From Isoetes taiwanensis (taxonomy: Eukaryota > Streptophyta > Lycopodiopsida > Isoetales > Isoetaceae): 64,000 nucleotides of DNA. The stretch spans positions 17,844,825 to 17,908,824 of the forward strand of contig JAJEKV010000028.1 of assembly GCA_021234155.1 (NCBI GenBank). Direction: 5' to 3'. The notes below the pieces were generated by a model. It had not been told where the DNA came from and did not search any database. It saw nothing but the letters and a program-made list of their open reading frames with translations. Each line of letters begins with the position of its first letter. Within the stretch, counting starts at the first letter, position 1. Positions 62,120 through 64,000 of the stretch are shown here, in pieces. The translations under genes and the position numbers were made by a program.

Positions 62120-62317
62120 GTTTTCTGTCTTATAATAGTATAAAGTGCTCTAGTTTCTTCCCATTAATATTGCTAAGATGTAGTTTAACTTTGATCTGAG
62201 ATTCTCCTTTGCTGGCATGAACTAAGTGGTCTCAAACTAGGCTTGACTGTGTAGTGCAAGCCTGCCCATGTGTAGTGTATGCCACGCTTGCCCAAGTCTG
62301 ATTCATTTGGGCAGCAT

Positions 62318-62392
62318 TTAAAGATAGCCTGTAGATATTTTTAAAGATAGCTTGTAGATATTTTTAAAGATAGCTTGTAGATATTTTTAAAT
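62318..62392 (+). repeat. 24-bp tandem repeat, three units
   Basis: AAAGATAGCTTGTAGATATT is repeated three times head to tail with one substitution. It lies in the intron of copy 4. Confidence 0.9.
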
Positions 62393-62399
62393 CTTTAGC

Positions 62400-64000
62400 T
62401 GGTTCGTGGCATATTGATGGCCTTCTAATAACTGATAATTAGTGTTGACATAAGGCCTTCGTGCATTAGGTATAAGATTGGCATAATTGCTGTCACAAAG
62501 TGTGTGGATGATAGCATTTGGTGAACAGGGAATATAAAATATCTGTGAAGGGTAATTCGAATAAGCTAAGTTGTTGGTAGTTAATTTTCTCATTCTAAGA
62601 GTTAGTTTGCTGATATTTAATTATGTCTATTGGGTAAACTTGTAGTGATAGACCGACAGGCAATTTTTTATGGAAAGTGAGTCTCTGGATAGTTCACTTT
62701 TAAGATAGCAGGTTGATGAACTTGTGATCATGATCTTGGCATGTAATGTGGCCATAGGGCCGACAGAGGTTTCAATATAGCATTGCACATGCAGACCATG
62801 CTCAGGTAAAGGTTAACATACAGTTTAACTCTACTTTAACGAGGCAAAGTTGCTGAACCCCACTAAAGGAGGAAGGCGTGACATGAATCTTCCTTCGCAT
62901 GCCATTTGGATGGCTCAGTCCTTCTGTTAAAGGCTATTTACTTATGAATAAATACAGGCTGTAGCTTAAGTTTTCTAGCTTGAGTAGCTTCTAGTATTTG
63001 ACTATAACCCGATTATTCTTAATGGTGAAGGGCTTAAAAGCCATGATTGAACCATCAACACTTGTTAACCCTTGCCTCATTACCAATTTTTGTTGCTAAT
63101 GTTGGTCTGGTTGGTTACAGGTAACCGGTTCTTCATCTCCATTCTCTTATGTGAATTGTGATGTTTGAAGTTTCTGGAAATGGAGGAGCGACTTTATTTG
63201 ATTTCAAGAATCTGAACTTGTCTACCAATGTTTTTATATTTTCGATTTCAAGCATACAAGGTAATATGCTAGCAATAGATCTTGCTCACAAACTTTTGAA
63301 CTGGAGCTGGAAACTCTTGCTCTTTTATCTGGTATTCCTCTGATATACTTTGATACAAGGCCTTTTATTTGCTGTTTGGCCTCGATTTTGAACCAGTAAT
63401 GGGAATTATGGAAGCTCCACCATTATTATTTGAATTGTTGGATGCAGCACATTAAAGCTTTTTTAGGGTAGTGCTAGTTATTTGAGCTTTATTTGCTGTT
63501 GCATGACAAATAACCTGATTAATGAAGGTCTATAAATAGCCATTCATGCAAAGTACGAAATAAACATTGAATGCAACCGCTCAAGTCTCTTGATTTAAAC
63601 ATTGGCTTTTGTACTTTGATTATGGTTGGGTACGCAATGATTATGTGTCTAAATGTCTGAGTTAATCATAAGCTAGTGTGTGCATCCACTAAAATACAAG
63701 GTCTAGTAAGCAATAGACTGATTTAACAACATCTCTTTCAATTATAGCTTTTCAACGTAGACAATTGAATCTACTGTTATAATATAGGTGAAGGCTTCAC
63801 CATAGCTTTTAATTCTAGCTCTCCAGCTTAGATAATAAAATCTACCATTATATAGTTGAAAGCTTAACTAGAAACTTTGCAAGAAAGATCCTTTGGGATG
63901 GATTATGCTGTTTTACATTTTTATGCCGTAAAACTAATGGTTTTCAAGGCTGCCCTGGTCTAGGCCAGGGTCTGATAATTTTTGGGAAAACTGGACATGG
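62400..64000. other. Downstream part of the PLE-derived unit, window edge
   Basis: Contains the exon-2 acceptor at 63,120 and, at 63,940-63,980, a CAAGGCTGCCCTGGTCTAGG and CTGATAA block matching 59,360-59,395. No other coding region is supported. Confidence 0.4.

Overview
This window is nuclear DNA of a land plant. It carries decayed or captured pieces of plant genes (a HAC-type histone acetyltransferase with TAZ finger, an AP-4 epsilon adaptin exon, a ClpD/ERD1-like exon, a mitochondrial carrier) with GT-AG introns, many (TA)n tracts and a dense mix of transposable elements. Nothing prokaryotic or organellar is seen. The abundant Penelope-like reverse transcriptase (RT) would suit a seedless plant such as a fern or lycophyte, but that is inference.

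Layout. 1-1,790: minus-strand Copia remnant (pre-integrase piece, gag with two CCHC knuckles, PBS, LTR). 2,011-2,433: small two-exon minus-strand gene of unknown function. 3,395-4,580: LINE 3' end (minus), then a tRNA-derived SINE-like piece. 5,043-8,473: hAT transposon with near-perfect 30-bp TIRs and an intact two-exon transposase gene, the best preserved gene in the window. 9,187-11,880: degenerate GAATCT satellite, interrupted by a (TA)n-flanked insertion. 12,009-16,543: probable Helitron (minus) with a perfect 3' hairpin plus CTAG terminus, carrying exons of an unidentified gene.

16,593-26,627: a 10-kb Penelope-like retroelement (PLE) on the minus strand. Two 2.84-kb direct repeats flank an internal part with an RT reading frame (YIDD motif, one frameshift). 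Each repeat holds a two-exon N-terminal ORF with a 508-bp intron. The same N-terminal ORF recurs twice on the plus strand at 57.7 and 61.7 kb, where a fragment of the RT C-terminus and the element's 3' hairpin also survive. This ties the spliced N-terminal ORF and the RT to one element family arranged in head-to-tail arrays.

26,628-33,010: Helitron-like 5' end followed by spliced gene remnants and a HAC-type pseudogene (plus). 35,000-38,400: dispersed repeats and a foldback with 432-bp arms. 39,000-50,100: a run of minus-strand gene fragments (an unknown gene, AP-4 epsilon, a coronin-like exon, ClpD-like, mitochondrial carrier), interspersed with 180-bp tandem repeats and local duplications. 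51,765-55,855: probable second Helitron (minus) holding a 1.4-kb polypyrimidine tract and another block of the 180-bp repeat. 57,600-64,000: plus-strand PLE-derived cluster.

Most elements abut (TA)n tracts, which look like shared landing sites. Only the hAT transposase gene is clearly intact, and the two-exon gene at 2.0-2.4 kb and the PLE ORF at 24.5-25.6 kb are uninterrupted. All exon boundaries were read by eye from splice signals and reading frame.
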